In this document: one piece after another, positions 1 through 6,869 of the stretch
How the letters are laid out: every line of letters begins with the position of its first letter
Numbering within the stretch: the first letter of the stretch is position 1
Assembly (NCBI GenBank): GCA_035301545.1
Contig: DATGUA010000033.1
Location: 1-9,426 of the forward strand
Origin: DATGUA01 sp035301545
GTDB taxonomy: Bacteria > Bacillota > Clostridia > Tissierellales > Tissierellaceae
Length of the DNA stretch: 9,426 bases
Direction: 5' to 3'
Notes under the pieces: model-generated
Database searches by the model: none
What the model saw: only the letters and a program-made list of their open reading frames with translations
What the model was told of the DNA's origin: nothing
Program-made: the position numbers and the translations under genes

Positions 1-26
1 ATTGGCGACGTTATCAATGAACTCAT
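1..26 (-). CDS. Possible 5' end of a further minus-strand gene (partial)
   Basis: An ATG at 26-24 opens a frame reading M-S-S-L-I-T-S-P before the window edge. An AAGGGAG ribosome-binding-like sequence lies about 11 bases upstream, and a plausible promoter (63-91) would give a leader of about 30 bases. Eight codons say nothing about function. It sits beyond the terminator of the selenoprotein operon, so it would be a separate transcription unit. The only support is the ordered promoter, RBS and start codon; it could be chance. Confidence 0.3.
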
Positions 27-62
27 AAATATTATGTCTCCCTTCTTTAATGTACAATTAAT

Positions 63-91
63 ATTGTAAATGATTTCGATCTTATAATCAA
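63..91 (-). promoter_or_regulatory. Candidate sigma-70-type promoter for the gene at the left edge
   Basis: On the minus strand, TTGATT (91-86) and TACAAT (68-63) are separated by exactly 17 bases. Transcription would start near position 56, just upstream of the possible gene start at 26. The region is very AT-rich, so chance matches are likely; the correct spacing and downstream RBS raise its credibility. Confidence 0.4.
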
Positions 92-142
92 TTTTAAAAA
101 AATAAAAATAATGTTAACTTTTTACAATAATTTAAAATAAAG

Positions 143-182
143 AAACCATTTTATGATTTGATATCAAATCATAAAATGGTTT
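143..182 (-). terminator. Rho-independent terminator of the grd/transporter/PrdB-like operon
   Basis: A perfect palindrome of two 20-base arms (143-162 and 163-182, centre GATATC) begins a few bases after the TAA stop of the PrdB-like gene (189-187). Read on the minus strand it is followed by a U-rich tail (TTTCTTTATTTT). Position and form fit the end of the long minus-strand operon. The stem is mostly A/T but long. A T-rich stretch also follows it on the plus strand only weakly, so the minus-strand role is preferred. Confidence 0.85.
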
Positions 183-186
183 TCGC

Positions 187-906
187 TTATACCTTTGCTA
201 TATATTCATAAGGAAGATCAACTATTTGGCCTGATGAGTCTATCTTTACTAAATTAGTCAATGTATCCTTCAAGATGTTATATTGCATATTAACATTATT
301 GGGAGCTCCTGCATTTGCACCGATTGGCACCCTAGGTGCTACAGCCCTAGGAGTCCTTCCTTGTTCTGCTATAGGAGGTAAGGCTGCTATTAAAATCGTC
401 GGTATACCTAACTTCTCAATTTCCCTCTGTATCGTCACGACAGATCGATGACAAGTCCCTCAACCTGCAGTCATTACTATCCCATCTACCTCTTCTTCTT
501 TTAGTATATTAATAATCTTAGGAGCCATTTCTTCTTTCAGTTTTTTCTGATCTCCTCCTCCACCCATAAAACCTATATGAATAGGTGCTGCAGATTTTAT
601 AAACCCTTCTTCTTCTAATTCACCTATCCTATCTATGGGAAACATAGAGTTTATATCCTTCTTAGCATCTCCATTATCATAACCCCCATGACTTACCATT
701 AATTCATCTGATGGAGTATCATTGGGAATTGTACGAAATGTAGAATCACCTGAAAGATTAAATTTTTCATCCTCTTTTTTGTGAATTCCAGCACCTGTAA
801 CTAAAGCTATATTCATATTTTTTAATTCCTTATTTACAGGCGTCCAAACTGAAGAAGGAATACCAGGAACAAATATTTCAGATTGTAATCCTTTTACTAT
901 CTTCAA
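187..906 (-). CDS. PrdB-like selenoprotein (D-proline reductase 26-kDa subunit family), orphan
   Basis: This 239-residue selenoprotein is read through an in-frame TGA at 462-460 (Sec149). The UGTCH motif around the Sec, the following RSVVTIQREIEK and GIPTILIAALPP segments and the downstream TPRAVAP and ANAGAP motifs are characteristic of PrdB, the selenocysteine subunit of D-proline reductase, which has about the same length. In that enzyme the Sec attacks the C-N bond of a substrate held as a Schiff base on the pyruvoyl group of PrdA. The N-terminal half keeps the VWTP, LMVSHGGYDNGD and HIGFMGGGG segments. It starts with TTG, 10 bases after AAGGAGG and 17 bases beyond the transporter stop, so it is the last gene of the operon. 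No PrdA is present in the window. Family membership is secure; substrate is unknown. It may serve a separate reductase, pair with GrdG, or partner a PrdA encoded elsewhere. Confidence 0.9.
426..462 (-). promoter_or_regulatory. UGA(Sec) codon and SECIS-like hairpin of the PrdB-like gene
   Basis: The in-frame TGA lies at 462-460. Starting 16 bases after it, bases 444-426 fold as TCTG-TCG, loop TGA, CGA, two bulged bases (TA), CAGA: seven base pairs with a loop containing G at its second position. Position and size fit bacterial SECIS elements, which lie just 3' of UGA and bind SelB. Coding continues in the same frame with strong family similarity on both sides, so the TGA is not a stop. Confidence 0.75.
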
Positions 907-916
907 ATATTTTTAA

Positions 917-923
917 CCTCCTT
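917..923 (-). promoter_or_regulatory. Ribosome binding site deciding the TTG start of the PrdB-like gene
   Basis: AAGGAGG (923-917) lies 10 bases before TTG (906-904). No in-frame ATG is available before M31, which falls inside the conserved domain, so TTG is the best start. The site is in the 20-base gap after the transporter stop, which implies translation from the same transcript. Confidence 0.75.
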
Positions 924-926
924 ACT

Positions 927-2288
927 TTATAAGAATACCCCATTTATAAATATAAATAACAAAGCTAATGGAACTACAAAAACTACTAATGGTTTCCACC
1001 AATCATAAACTTTAAACCTCTTTACAGATAAGTTGGCTTCGGTTTGGTAATTATCAAATTTCCAAACAAATGCTGTGTATATAGATAATATTAATGCACC
1101 TAAAGGCATCATTACATTCCCTGACAGAAAATCTGCAAAATCAAATAGGTTCATTCCATTTATTGAAATTCCAGACCAAGGACCAGTAGCATTTCCCATT
1201 ATTGTAGCAAATCCTATTACAAATATCAAAGCTAATGATATCCATACAGACTTCTTCCTATCTAATTTAAACACTTCCATACCTGTGGTCACTACCGGCT
1301 CTAGATAGCCTAAGGCTGAAGATAAGGCTGCAAAAAATATTAACAAGAAAAACAATGCGCCAAAAAAACTTCCAAAAGGTATTTGATTAAATAAATTTGA
1401 CATTGTAACAAATAGAAGTGAAGGTCCTTCGCCAGTATTTAATCCCAGTGAGAATATTGCTGGAAACATTATTAATCCTGTAATCAAAGCTGCTAATGTA
1501 TCAAAACCTATTATTAATAAGCTGTCTCCAGGTATATTACTTTTTCTATCTAAATAGGATCCATATATAAAACCACCACCACTAGCTATTCCTATAGAGA
1601 AAAAGGATTGACCTAAAGCAGCTATAAAAGTATCAATAGTTATTTCAGAAAAATCTACACCTAAATACCACTTTACTCCTTCCATTGCACCAGGCAATGT
1701 TAAAGACCTTATGGCTAAAATTATAAGCATTGCGAAAAGTGTTGGCATCATTATTTTGCAAGCTTTCTCTACTCCCTTTTCTAATCCTTGTGCAGATATT
1801 ATACCTATTATTAAAGCACAAGCTAGGGTTAGTCCTCCTATCACTAAGGGGTTACCTATAAAACTATCATAAGCCTGCGAATATCCTTCCGTACTCAGAC
1901 CTGCTAATCCCCCTGTAACCATCTTATATAAATATCCCATTATCCAACCCATTATCTGAATATAATATGTTAATATAATAAATGCTGCTATTACTCCAGC
2001 CCATCCAAATAAAGTCCAAGGACTTCCTTTTTTAGTTTCTTTCCTCATTCCAATTACTGGACTACTATTAGTTTTCCGACCTAAACTTAACTCCATCGTA
2101 AAGAGAGGTATACCAATTAATAATATTATACCTAAATAAACTAATACGAATGCCCCTCCCCCATTAGTTCCTACTAGGTATGGGAACCTCCATATATTTC
2201 CTAATCCTATTGAAAATCCAGCTGCTGTCAGTATAAATCCAAATCTACTACCCCACTTTTCTCTAGGTTCTCTTCCTGTACTATCCAT
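927..2288 (-). CDS. Sodium-dependent transporter, neurotransmitter:sodium symporter (SNF/NSS, SLC6-like) family
   Basis: A 453-residue polytopic membrane protein. The TM1 signature GLGNIWRFPYL with NGGGAF follows at residues 28-47, typical of NSS transporters such as LeuT and MhsT. The TM6 region SFFSIGIASGGGFIYGSYL and the TM8-like ALSSALGYLEP supply conserved substrate and Na+ site elements. About 11-12 hydrophobic segments span the full length, normal for bacterial members. The family imports amino acids and related compounds with Na+. ATG start with AAGGAG well placed. It lies between grdF and the PrdB-like gene; a hairpin occupies part of the 110-base gap upstream. Genome context suggests creatine, sarcosine or another N-methyl amino acid as substrate. 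The animal creatine transporter (SLC6A8) belongs to the same superfamily, but sequence alone does not prove specificity. Confidence 0.93.
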   Translation of the reverse strand: MDSTGREPREKWGSRFGFILTAAGFSIGLGNIWRFPYLVGTNGGGAFVLVYLGIILLIGIPLFTMELSLGRKTNSSPVIGMRKETKKGSPWTLFGWAGVIAAFIILTYYIQIMGWIMGYLYKMVTGGLAGLSTEGYSQAYDSFIGNPLVIGGLTLACALIIGIISAQGLEKGVEKACKIMMPTLFAMLIILAIRSLTLPGAMEGVKWYLGVDFSEITIDTFIAALGQSFFSIGIASGGGFIYGSYLDRKSNIPGDSLLIIGFDTLAALITGLIMFPAIFSLGLNTGEGPSLLFVTMSNLFNQIPFGSFFGALFFLLIFFAALSSALGYLEPVVTTGMEVFKLDRKKSVWISLALIFVIGFATIMGNATGPWSGISINGMNLFDFADFLSGNVMMPLGALILSIYTAFVWKFDNYQTEANLSVKRFKVYDWWKPLVVFVVPLALLFIFINGVFL

Positions 2289-2336
2289 AATCTCACTCCT
2301 TATCCTATTTAAGAAATCGTTATCCTTACTTATGGC

Positions 2337-2368
2337 ATTAAGAGAGGATTCTAGATTCCTCTCTTAAT
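2337..2368 (-). repeat. Intercistronic hairpin between grdF and the transporter gene
   Basis: Twelve-base arms (2337-2348 and 2357-2368, core TAAGAGAGGA/TCCTCTCTTA) enclose an 8-base loop. On the operon's strand no U-tract follows, so it does not look like a minus-strand terminator. It may protect the 3' end of the grdAXGF message or mark a processing site giving different levels of reductase and transporter. On the plus strand a T-rich run follows, but no plus-strand gene ends here. Confidence 0.6.
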
Positions 2369-2398
2369 TTTATACTTTATTTTAGATATTGTCTTTTA

Positions 2399-3700
2399 TT
2401 AAAATCTAGTAGGACTTTCAACATCTTTAGATAAACTATCTAATGCCCTATCTACCAAATCTTTTCTTAAATCATGCTCTTCTTGCTCTGAAAGACTTGG
2501 ATCTCCTACAGGATGAGGTATAGCAATAGTTGGTACTATTCTATTAGCTCCTACTGATTCTGAGATTGTAGTTATAGTGGACATATGCACTATTGGAATA
2601 CCATATCTTTCTATTTCTTTTACCATCGTTGCACCGCAACGTGTACAAGTACCTCACGTAGATGTAAGTATTACTCCATCTACTCCTGCTTCTTTTAATT
2701 CTTTCCCAATTTCAGTACCAAATTCTACTGATTTTCCTACTGCAGTACCAGTTCCTGTAGTAGTATAGAAATATTTATACACTCCTCCTAATTTCCCTTG
2801 TTTTACTGCTTCTTCCATAAGGTCTAGTGGAGCAATTCTATCAGGGATTTCATTCGCATAAACTGGATCAAATCCTCCATGAACAGTAACGAATTTTCCT
2901 TCTTTTAAACCTTCTAATGACTCTACATCATATTTGTTCCATTGTTGAGCACTTGATGATTGTAATCTATCTGGATTTCCTTCTGGAACCATTCCTCCTG
3001 ATGTAACTAAGGCTATAGTTGCATTTGACAAATCCTTAATAGCATCTGCTGGTTCTACTGAATCAAATTCTGACATTGGAAGTTCTGTTTGAAATTCCTC
3101 ATCATTTAGGCGAGCTAATAACATTTTAACCGCTCTTTTTGATCCTATTTCATCAGCAAATACAGTCAGTCTTTTTCCTTGTGGTATATATCCATCTTCC
3201 TCTGGCTTTCCTAACTCTTCCCCCTTCATTAGCTTTTTAACTACATTTGCTATCTTAGGAAGTGCATCTCTCATACCTGCCGCTGAGTCTAATGTTTCTA
3301 TAATTATAGCTTTATCTTTAGAATATTCCACTGCTGGATTTTCTATATACATTCCAGTAACAGCCTTTTTATCTAATTCTTCTACTACTGCATTTACAAC
3401 CCCTGAACATGCCATACCATATCTACCTGCATTAAATGCTGGTCCTGCTACAACTATATCAGGATCTTCTTTCTTTACTACATCCATTATATATTCTAAA
3501 GCTTCTTCTTTATTTTCATTAAAATAATTATCTCCACATATTATTGTACCTACTACTTCTCCTTCATCACCTAAGAGATTATTAAATCCTAATGCTGGAC
3601 CGACTGGTCCTTCCTTATATTCTGGTGCAATATCTGCTTGATCTTCTCCACCTATTTGTCCAAAAAACTGATTTACATAATATAATACTTTAAATTTCAT
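2399..3700 (-). CDS. grdF: Sarcosine (or glycine/betaine) reductase component B, selenoprotein gamma subunit
   Basis: A 433-residue protein read through an in-frame TGA (2656-2654) as Sec349. It opens with the family hallmark VNQFFGQIGGED, followed by ICGDNYF and AGPAFNAGRYGMAC, and reaches the active site U-G-T-C-T-R-C-G (Sec349, Cys352, Cys355). Length and Sec position match GrdB/GrdF/GrdH. This subunit uses its Sec to cleave the C-N bond of the substrate held on the pyruvoyl subunit and passes the carboxymethyl group to GrdA. ATG start, with an AGGGGGAG ribosome binding site; it lies 24 bases after grdG. The three substrate types cannot be separated with confidence from residues alone. The sarcosine assignment (grdF) rests on the neighbouring creatinase, which produces sarcosine. 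The C-terminal 85 residues after the Sec keep strong family character, so this is not a broken gene. Confidence 0.9.
2627..2656 (-). promoter_or_regulatory. UGA(Sec) codon and SECIS-like hairpin of grdF
   Basis: After the TGA (2656-2654) come 12 bases and then a perfect 6-bp hairpin, CGTTGC-GGT-GCAACG (2641-2627). The loop starts 19 bases after the UGA and consists of GGU, satisfying the usual bacterial SECIS rules (short stem, G at the first loop positions, 16-37 bases from UGA). It is the cleanest of the three SECIS candidates in the window. Confidence 0.85.
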
Positions 3701-3724
3701 CTTTTACTCTCCCCCTTTCCTGAA

Positions 3725-5011
3725 TTAATATAATTCAACTGTTAAATCATGATATCCTATTTCTGAAGTAGAACCTATAACAGCATTCAATTCGCAATGT
3801 AATCCTCCATCTTCTTCTAAAGAACCTTCCCATCCTCCAGCTAGTGTAGCAATGGCCTTTTCATCTCCAATTACCTTATCTGCTGGTGTAAGTTTTACAG
3901 GATGACTTACATTTCCAGTTGATACAACTGCTACAGCTTCTTTAGTAGTATCTGCTAATGGTTGACTCATACCATCTCTTCCTGAACATTCATCTGTTAT
4001 TAATACAGTTTTTATTCCTGAGTCTTCTAATCTCTTACATATCATTAAAAGATCAGAATCTGGGTTTCCATATCCTTCTTCAGATACTATAACTCCATCT
4101 GCTCCAATGCTTCTACATAATTTTGCTGTGTAATCACAGGTTCTAAACTTACCTTCTAGAGTAGTAAGCTCTGGAGTAATTATTACGCCTAGGAAATTTA
4201 TAGTTTTTCCATGTTCTTCATACAAATCTAAAATAGCCGAATTGTTTTGATGTTGATAAGTTGTAATCTTATCACAAGCCGCAACACAATTACCACTTAT
4301 AACTGCTCCATCTAACTCTTCATTTGGATGAAGAAGTGTTGGTAATATAAGCTGACTATTTACACCATATACATATCCATCATGTAGTAATCCTTGTGAA
4401 ATTAACATTTCTACATAAGCTACTTTTGGTAAATCTGGATATTTTTCAGTTTCTTCAGCATGACTTCCTAATTCATAGGTTTTTACTTCATCTGGTTCTA
4501 CATCTCTTCCAGCTTCCCCTACATATTCTGATGCTTTAAGTCCTGCAAGTCTAATTGCAGTCTCATGATCATGTGGTTCTAACCCTTCTACTGGCTCAAT
4601 ATCTACAACTAAATTACAAGTTTTTGAAAATGGAGTCCATTTTGCACCTTCTCCCCACATATCTATTACACCTTCTTGGAATCCTACTATATCTCCAACA
4701 GTTACTACTGCAGCTCCATGAAGAATGTTTACTTTTCCATCTCCCACTTGTGCCATATCTGTTGAAACACCTGGAAATCCATTTCCTTCTCCTTCTATTT
4801 TTACCCTTGGTTCAATAACATCTTTAACTGGTATTATTCTTGTCTTTTCTCCAGGTCTTGCTACATCTAATTTGACATCTTTGATTTTCTTGTCTTCTTT
4901 AAGTTTAGCTATTAACCCTTCACTATCTACTGTAAGAACCCCATCATTTACACTATTTTCACTACCTAATTGAATATCTTTAATATGGATTCTTCTATGC
5001 TCTAATTTCAA
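3725..5011 (-). CDS. grdG: Sarcosine (or glycine/betaine) reductase component B, alpha/beta subunit proprotein (pyruvoyl type)
   Basis: A 428-residue proprotein of the GrdE/GrdG/GrdI family. In these proteins self-cleavage before a cysteine yields two subunits, the new N-terminal residue becoming a pyruvoyl group that binds the substrate amine as a Schiff base. The expected site is visible at Asn241-Cys242 in SGNCVAACDK, giving pieces of about 241 and 187 residues. The N-terminal LEHRRIHIKDIQLG and the HGAAVVTVGDIVGFQEGVIDM segments are typical. It starts with TTG after a GGGGGTG ribosome binding site; the next in-frame ATG (residue 86) would remove conserved sequence. It lies 30 bases after grdX and 24 before grdF, so the subunits are made together. 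Which substrate it handles is inferred as sarcosine from the creatinase upstream. Glycine (GrdE) or betaine (GrdI) cannot be excluded by sequence alone. Confidence 0.9.
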   Translation of the reverse strand: MKLEHRRIHIKDIQLGSENSVNDGVLTVDSEGLIAKLKEDKKIKDVKLDVARPGEKTRIIPVKDVIEPRVKIEGEGNGFPGVSTDMAQVGDGKVNILHGAAVVTVGDIVGFQEGVIDMWGEGAKWTPFSKTCNLVVDIEPVEGLEPHDHETAIRLAGLKASEYVGEAGRDVEPDEVKTYELGSHAEETEKYPDLPKVAYVEMLISQGLLHDGYVYGVNSQLILPTLLHPNEELDGAVISGNCVAACDKITTYQHQNNSAILDLYEEHGKTINFLGVIITPELTTLEGKFRTCDYTAKLCRSIGADGVIVSEEGYGNPDSDLLMICKRLEDSGIKTVLITDECSGRDGMSQPLADTTKEAVAVVSTGNVSHPVKLTPADKVIGDEKAIATLAGGWEGSLEEDGGLHCELNAVIGSTSEIGYHDLTVELY

Positions 5012-5018
5012 GAAAATA

Positions 5019-5025
5019 CACCCCC
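5019..5025 (-). promoter_or_regulatory. Ribosome binding site deciding the TTG start of grdG
   Basis: GGGGGTG (5025-5019) lies 7 bases before TTG (5011-5009), the only start that preserves the conserved N-terminus. It is one of three TTG starts in this window. Confidence 0.7.
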
Positions 5026-5041
5026 ACTTTTATTTTTATTT

Positions 5042-5425
5042 CTAATTACTCATTCTTTTAAACTCTTCTAAAGCTGAATTTAATAGTTCTTCATCTATGA
5101 AAGAATAGTCTTCACTATTTTCAACATCTGGATCTCTTGACTCCATTTGTTTATCATAGGTTTGGATACTATTCTCAATAGTATTAATATGGAACTCAAT
5201 ATCACTACCAGTTCCCTTTTTTATTATAATAGATCGATATGGAGAGAAAAACATTCTTATACTTGCTCCTAGTGGATGATTAACAAGTTCAGAACCAGTA
5301 TGAACTAGATCTCTAACTCTCAATAAAACATCTTTAAAACTTCCCTCTAAAAATATGGTATTTTCATATTTATCTCTTACACTAGGATTATTTGTAACAA
5401 TATTATATTTAAATGTATTAGTCAT
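5042..5425 (-). CDS. grdX: GrdX-family protein
   Basis: A 127-residue, soluble-looking protein without signal peptide or membrane segment. Its opening NIVTNNPSVRDKY and the central LVHTGSELVNHPLGASIRMFFSPYRSIII segment match the GrdX family, small proteins encoded in glycine/sarcosine/betaine reductase operons; their biochemical role is not established. The C-terminal third is acidic (ESRDPDVENSEDYSFIDEEL) and helical in character. ATG start 7 bases after a GGGGGA ribosome binding site. It sits between grdA (38-base gap) and grdG (30-base gap), in one transcript. Position between the selenoprotein A gene and the component B genes suggests a role in assembly or maturation, but this is inference. 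Confidence 0.85.
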   Translation of the reverse strand: MTNTFKYNIVTNNPSVRDKYENTIFLEGSFKDVLLRVRDLVHTGSELVNHPLGASIRMFFSPYRSIIIKKGTGSDIEFHINTIENSIQTYDKQMESRDPDVENSEDYSFIDEELLNSALEEFKRMSN

Positions 5426-5463
5426 GCCTTTTCCCCCATATCTATTTTCTATTTAATTATTTA

Positions 5464-5937
5464 TTAATATTTTCCATGCTCTTTTCTAATTCCACTTACT
5501 TCTTCTACAATTGCATCTACATCTAGCACCATTTCCATCATACCAATTTGATCTTCATATACATCTGAATCAACATTGTCTTTGAATTCTGGTTCTACTG
5601 CATGATATACCTGAAGCCCTAACTGAGCTGCTGTCAATGGACCTGCATAGGTAGGATCTCCTGCTGTTACAGTTTCTGCAGCTAAACCTGCAGCTTCTGC
5701 TTCTGCTCCACCTATTACAATTACGATGTTTTCAGCACCGTGTTTTTCACTAAGATCTTTTACTCTTTGTTGATTTTCCAAATCCATTGTTCCTGCAGCC
5801 GTTCACACAAAACACTCTGTTGAAGAAAATACAACTTCTGCTTCTGTGTTTTTTAGACATTCTTCTATGGCTGGTCCAGGTATACCATCTCTATCACCAA
5901 TAACAATTACTTTTGAATCTTTATTGAAAATTGTCAT
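5464..5937 (-). CDS. grdA: Glycine/sarcosine/betaine reductase complex selenoprotein A
   Basis: A 157-residue selenoprotein, the usual GrdA length. The N-terminus KVIVIGDRDGIPGPAIEECL and the redox motif C42-F-V-U45 are diagnostic; the TGA is at 5805-5803. The rest (IVIVIGGAEAEAAGLAAETVTAGDP, PLTAAQLGLQVYHAVEPE) is standard GrdA. It accepts the carboxymethyl group from component B on its Sec as a selenoether and delivers it to component C, where acetyl phosphate is released; the resulting selenide-sulfide is reduced by thioredoxin. The chosen ATG (5937-5935) follows AAAGGAGG closely. An upstream in-frame ATG at 5997 lacks an RBS and would add 20 unconserved residues overlapping the promoter. 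It is the first gene of the grd operon. GrdA is shared between the glycine, sarcosine and betaine enzymes, so it does not reveal the substrate. Confidence 0.97.
5772..5805 (-). promoter_or_regulatory. UGA(Sec) codon and SECIS-like hairpin of grdA
   Basis: The TGA at 5805-5803 is followed 18 bases later by GATTT-GGA-AAATC (5784-5772), a 5-bp stem with loop GGA starting 24 bases from the UGA. The stem is AT-rich and weaker than that of grdF, but the loop begins with GG and the distance is right. Conserved GrdA sequence on both sides proves readthrough. Confidence 0.7.
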
Positions 5938-5988
5938 TTTAAAACCTCCTTTGAAATTATAAGTGTATTTATACTGTTTATATATATT

Positions 5989-6017
5989 ATTATACATGTA
6001 CTCATAATGTATTTCAA
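5989..6017 (-). promoter_or_regulatory. Sigma-70-type promoter of the grdAXGF operon
   Basis: On the minus strand TTGAAA (6017-6012) and TATAAT (5994-5989) are spaced by 17 bases. Transcription would start near 5982, leaving a leader of about 45 bases before grdA. No GG-N10-GC sigma-54 element is visible between gntR and grdA. The 12 bases GTATAATAATAT around the -10 (5995-5984) also occur at the gntR -10, which may mark shared control. Confidence 0.65.
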
Positions 6018-6042
6018 GTGTATTTTACGAAAGATATAAGAA

Positions 6043-6077
6043 AGATAGGCTTAATCACCTTGATTTTTACCTAATCT
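6043..6077 (-). terminator. Probable terminator of the GntR regulator gene
   Basis: Minus-strand RNA from 6077 to 6043 folds with an outer stem AGA(U)UAGG/CCUAUCU (one bulged base) and an inner stem AAUCA-AGG-UGAUU, followed by a pyrimidine-rich tail UUCUUAUAUCUUU. It lies about 50 bases after the gntR stop and just upstream of the grdA -35 box, which would separate the two transcription units. The interrupted stem makes the call moderate. Confidence 0.5.
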
Positions 6078-6126
6078 AAGTATACTTTAATATTAATTAT
6101 ATTATAAAAACTCTTTCTTATAACTC

Positions 6127-6768
6127 TTATAATAACTCTTCCTTGATTTTAGCTACAAATTCATCTATATGTAGTTCTGCATATTTTTCTGCTTTATATA
6201 CATCCTTTTCTTTTATAGCTTCTAAAATCTTTCCCAGTGTATTACTGAATAAATATATATCATCAAAATACTGTTCACAATAGTGCCATAATCGTTCTGT
6301 CTGATAATGAAGAGAGTTTAACATATCCTGTAACCAAGGATTTCCACAACTATTAAATATTATTTGATGAAATTCCTCATCATCCTTTATAGCATTTTGG
6401 TAATCCTTTTCTATGTTATAACTCTTCAGCCTATCCATTATTTTTTCCAATTTCTCTATATTTTCATTTGTTATCCTTTTAACCGCAAGTTTTGTTGCAA
6501 AAGGATCTAATACCCTAGTAACTTCAAATACATATTTCATTTGTTTAAAATCAATTGAAGCAACTTGTGCACCGAGCCTAGGAATTATATCTAATAATTT
6601 ATCATTACTTAATAATTGAAACACCTTCCTGATAGGAGTTCGACTAATATTAAATTCCTCAGCTAATTCTACTTCATTTAAAATTTTTCCTGGTTCATAT
6701 TCTAATTGAATAATCCTTTTCCTTAATATTTTATATATACCATTTGTATCTAGCTTAGTTTCCTTCAT
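6127..6768 (-). CDS. GntR-family transcriptional regulator, FCD (FadR-like) subfamily
   Basis: A 213-residue regulator. Residues 8-75 form the GntR winged helix-turn-helix, with GKILNEVELAEEFNISRTPIRKVFQLL as the recognition region. Residues 80-211 form an all-helical FCD effector domain. Of the usual FCD metal ligands, D130-xxx-H134 and H200 are present, but the His of the common EHxxIxxAI motif is replaced: the matching segment reads TLGKILEAI, with Leu at 178. The effector site may therefore be altered or metal-free. ATG start with AAGGAG 7 bases upstream. It has its own promoter, with a palindrome over the -10, suggesting autoregulation. Its place between creatinase and the grd operon makes it a likely regulator of creatine/sarcosine use, perhaps as a repressor relieved by a pathway metabolite; this is inferred from context. 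Confidence 0.9.
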   Translation of the reverse strand: MKETKLDTNGIYKILRKRIIQLEYEPGKILNEVELAEEFNISRTPIRKVFQLLSNDKLLDIIPRLGAQVASIDFKQMKYVFEVTRVLDPFATKLAVKRITNENIEKLEKIMDRLKSYNIEKDYQNAIKDDEEFHQIIFNSCGNPWLQDMLNSLHYQTERLWHYCEQYFDDIYLFSNTLGKILEAIKEKDVYKAEKYAELHIDEFVAKIKEELL

Positions 6769-6803
6769 TTTTATACTCCTTACTTAAATTTTATTTAAAT
6801 ATT

Positions 6804-6832
6804 ATTATACGTATAAAATTTTCATTTTGCAA
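6804..6832 (-). promoter_or_regulatory. Sigma-70-type promoter of the GntR regulator gene
   Basis: Minus-strand TTGCAA (6832-6827) and TATAAT (6809-6804) are separated by 17 bases; the start would be near 6797, with a leader of about 30 bases to the ATG at 6768. Confidence 0.6.
6805..6816 (-). promoter_or_regulatory. Candidate GntR operator overlapping the gntR -10 box
   Basis: TTATACGTATAA is a perfect 12-base palindrome covering most of the -10 hexamer of the gntR promoter. GntR regulators bind short palindromes as dimers and often repress themselves, so this is a reasonable operator. In AT-rich DNA short palindromes are common, which limits confidence. Confidence 0.4.
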
Positions 6833-6869
6833 ATAGTATAATGAATATAAAAATGATATAGAATTATCA

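Noticed and set aside
187..906. Evidence of a complete D-proline reductase system
   Set aside because: Only the PrdB-like subunit is present. No PrdA, PrdC or proline racemase is seen in the window.
1075..1308. Plus-strand ORF inside the transporter gene
   Set aside because: Opposite-strand shadow of a strongly supported gene, with no RBS or family character. The same holds for 2577-2768, 4555-4818, 4725-4973 and 6958-7161 on the plus strand.
2337..2368. Hairpin as a terminator of the grd operon
   Set aside because: No U-tract follows on the minus strand, and no convincing promoter precedes the transporter gene, so the operon probably continues.
2399..3700. Two adjacent ORFs split by TGA read as a broken or frameshifted gene
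   Set aside because: Both halves are in the same frame, the family Sec lies exactly at the TGA, and a SECIS-like stem follows. The same argument applies at 460-462 and 5803-5805.
5803..5997. Upstream ATG at 5997 as the grdA start
   Set aside because: It has no ribosome binding site, overlaps the promoter, and adds 20 residues not seen in GrdA. The ATG at 5937 follows AAAGGAGG.
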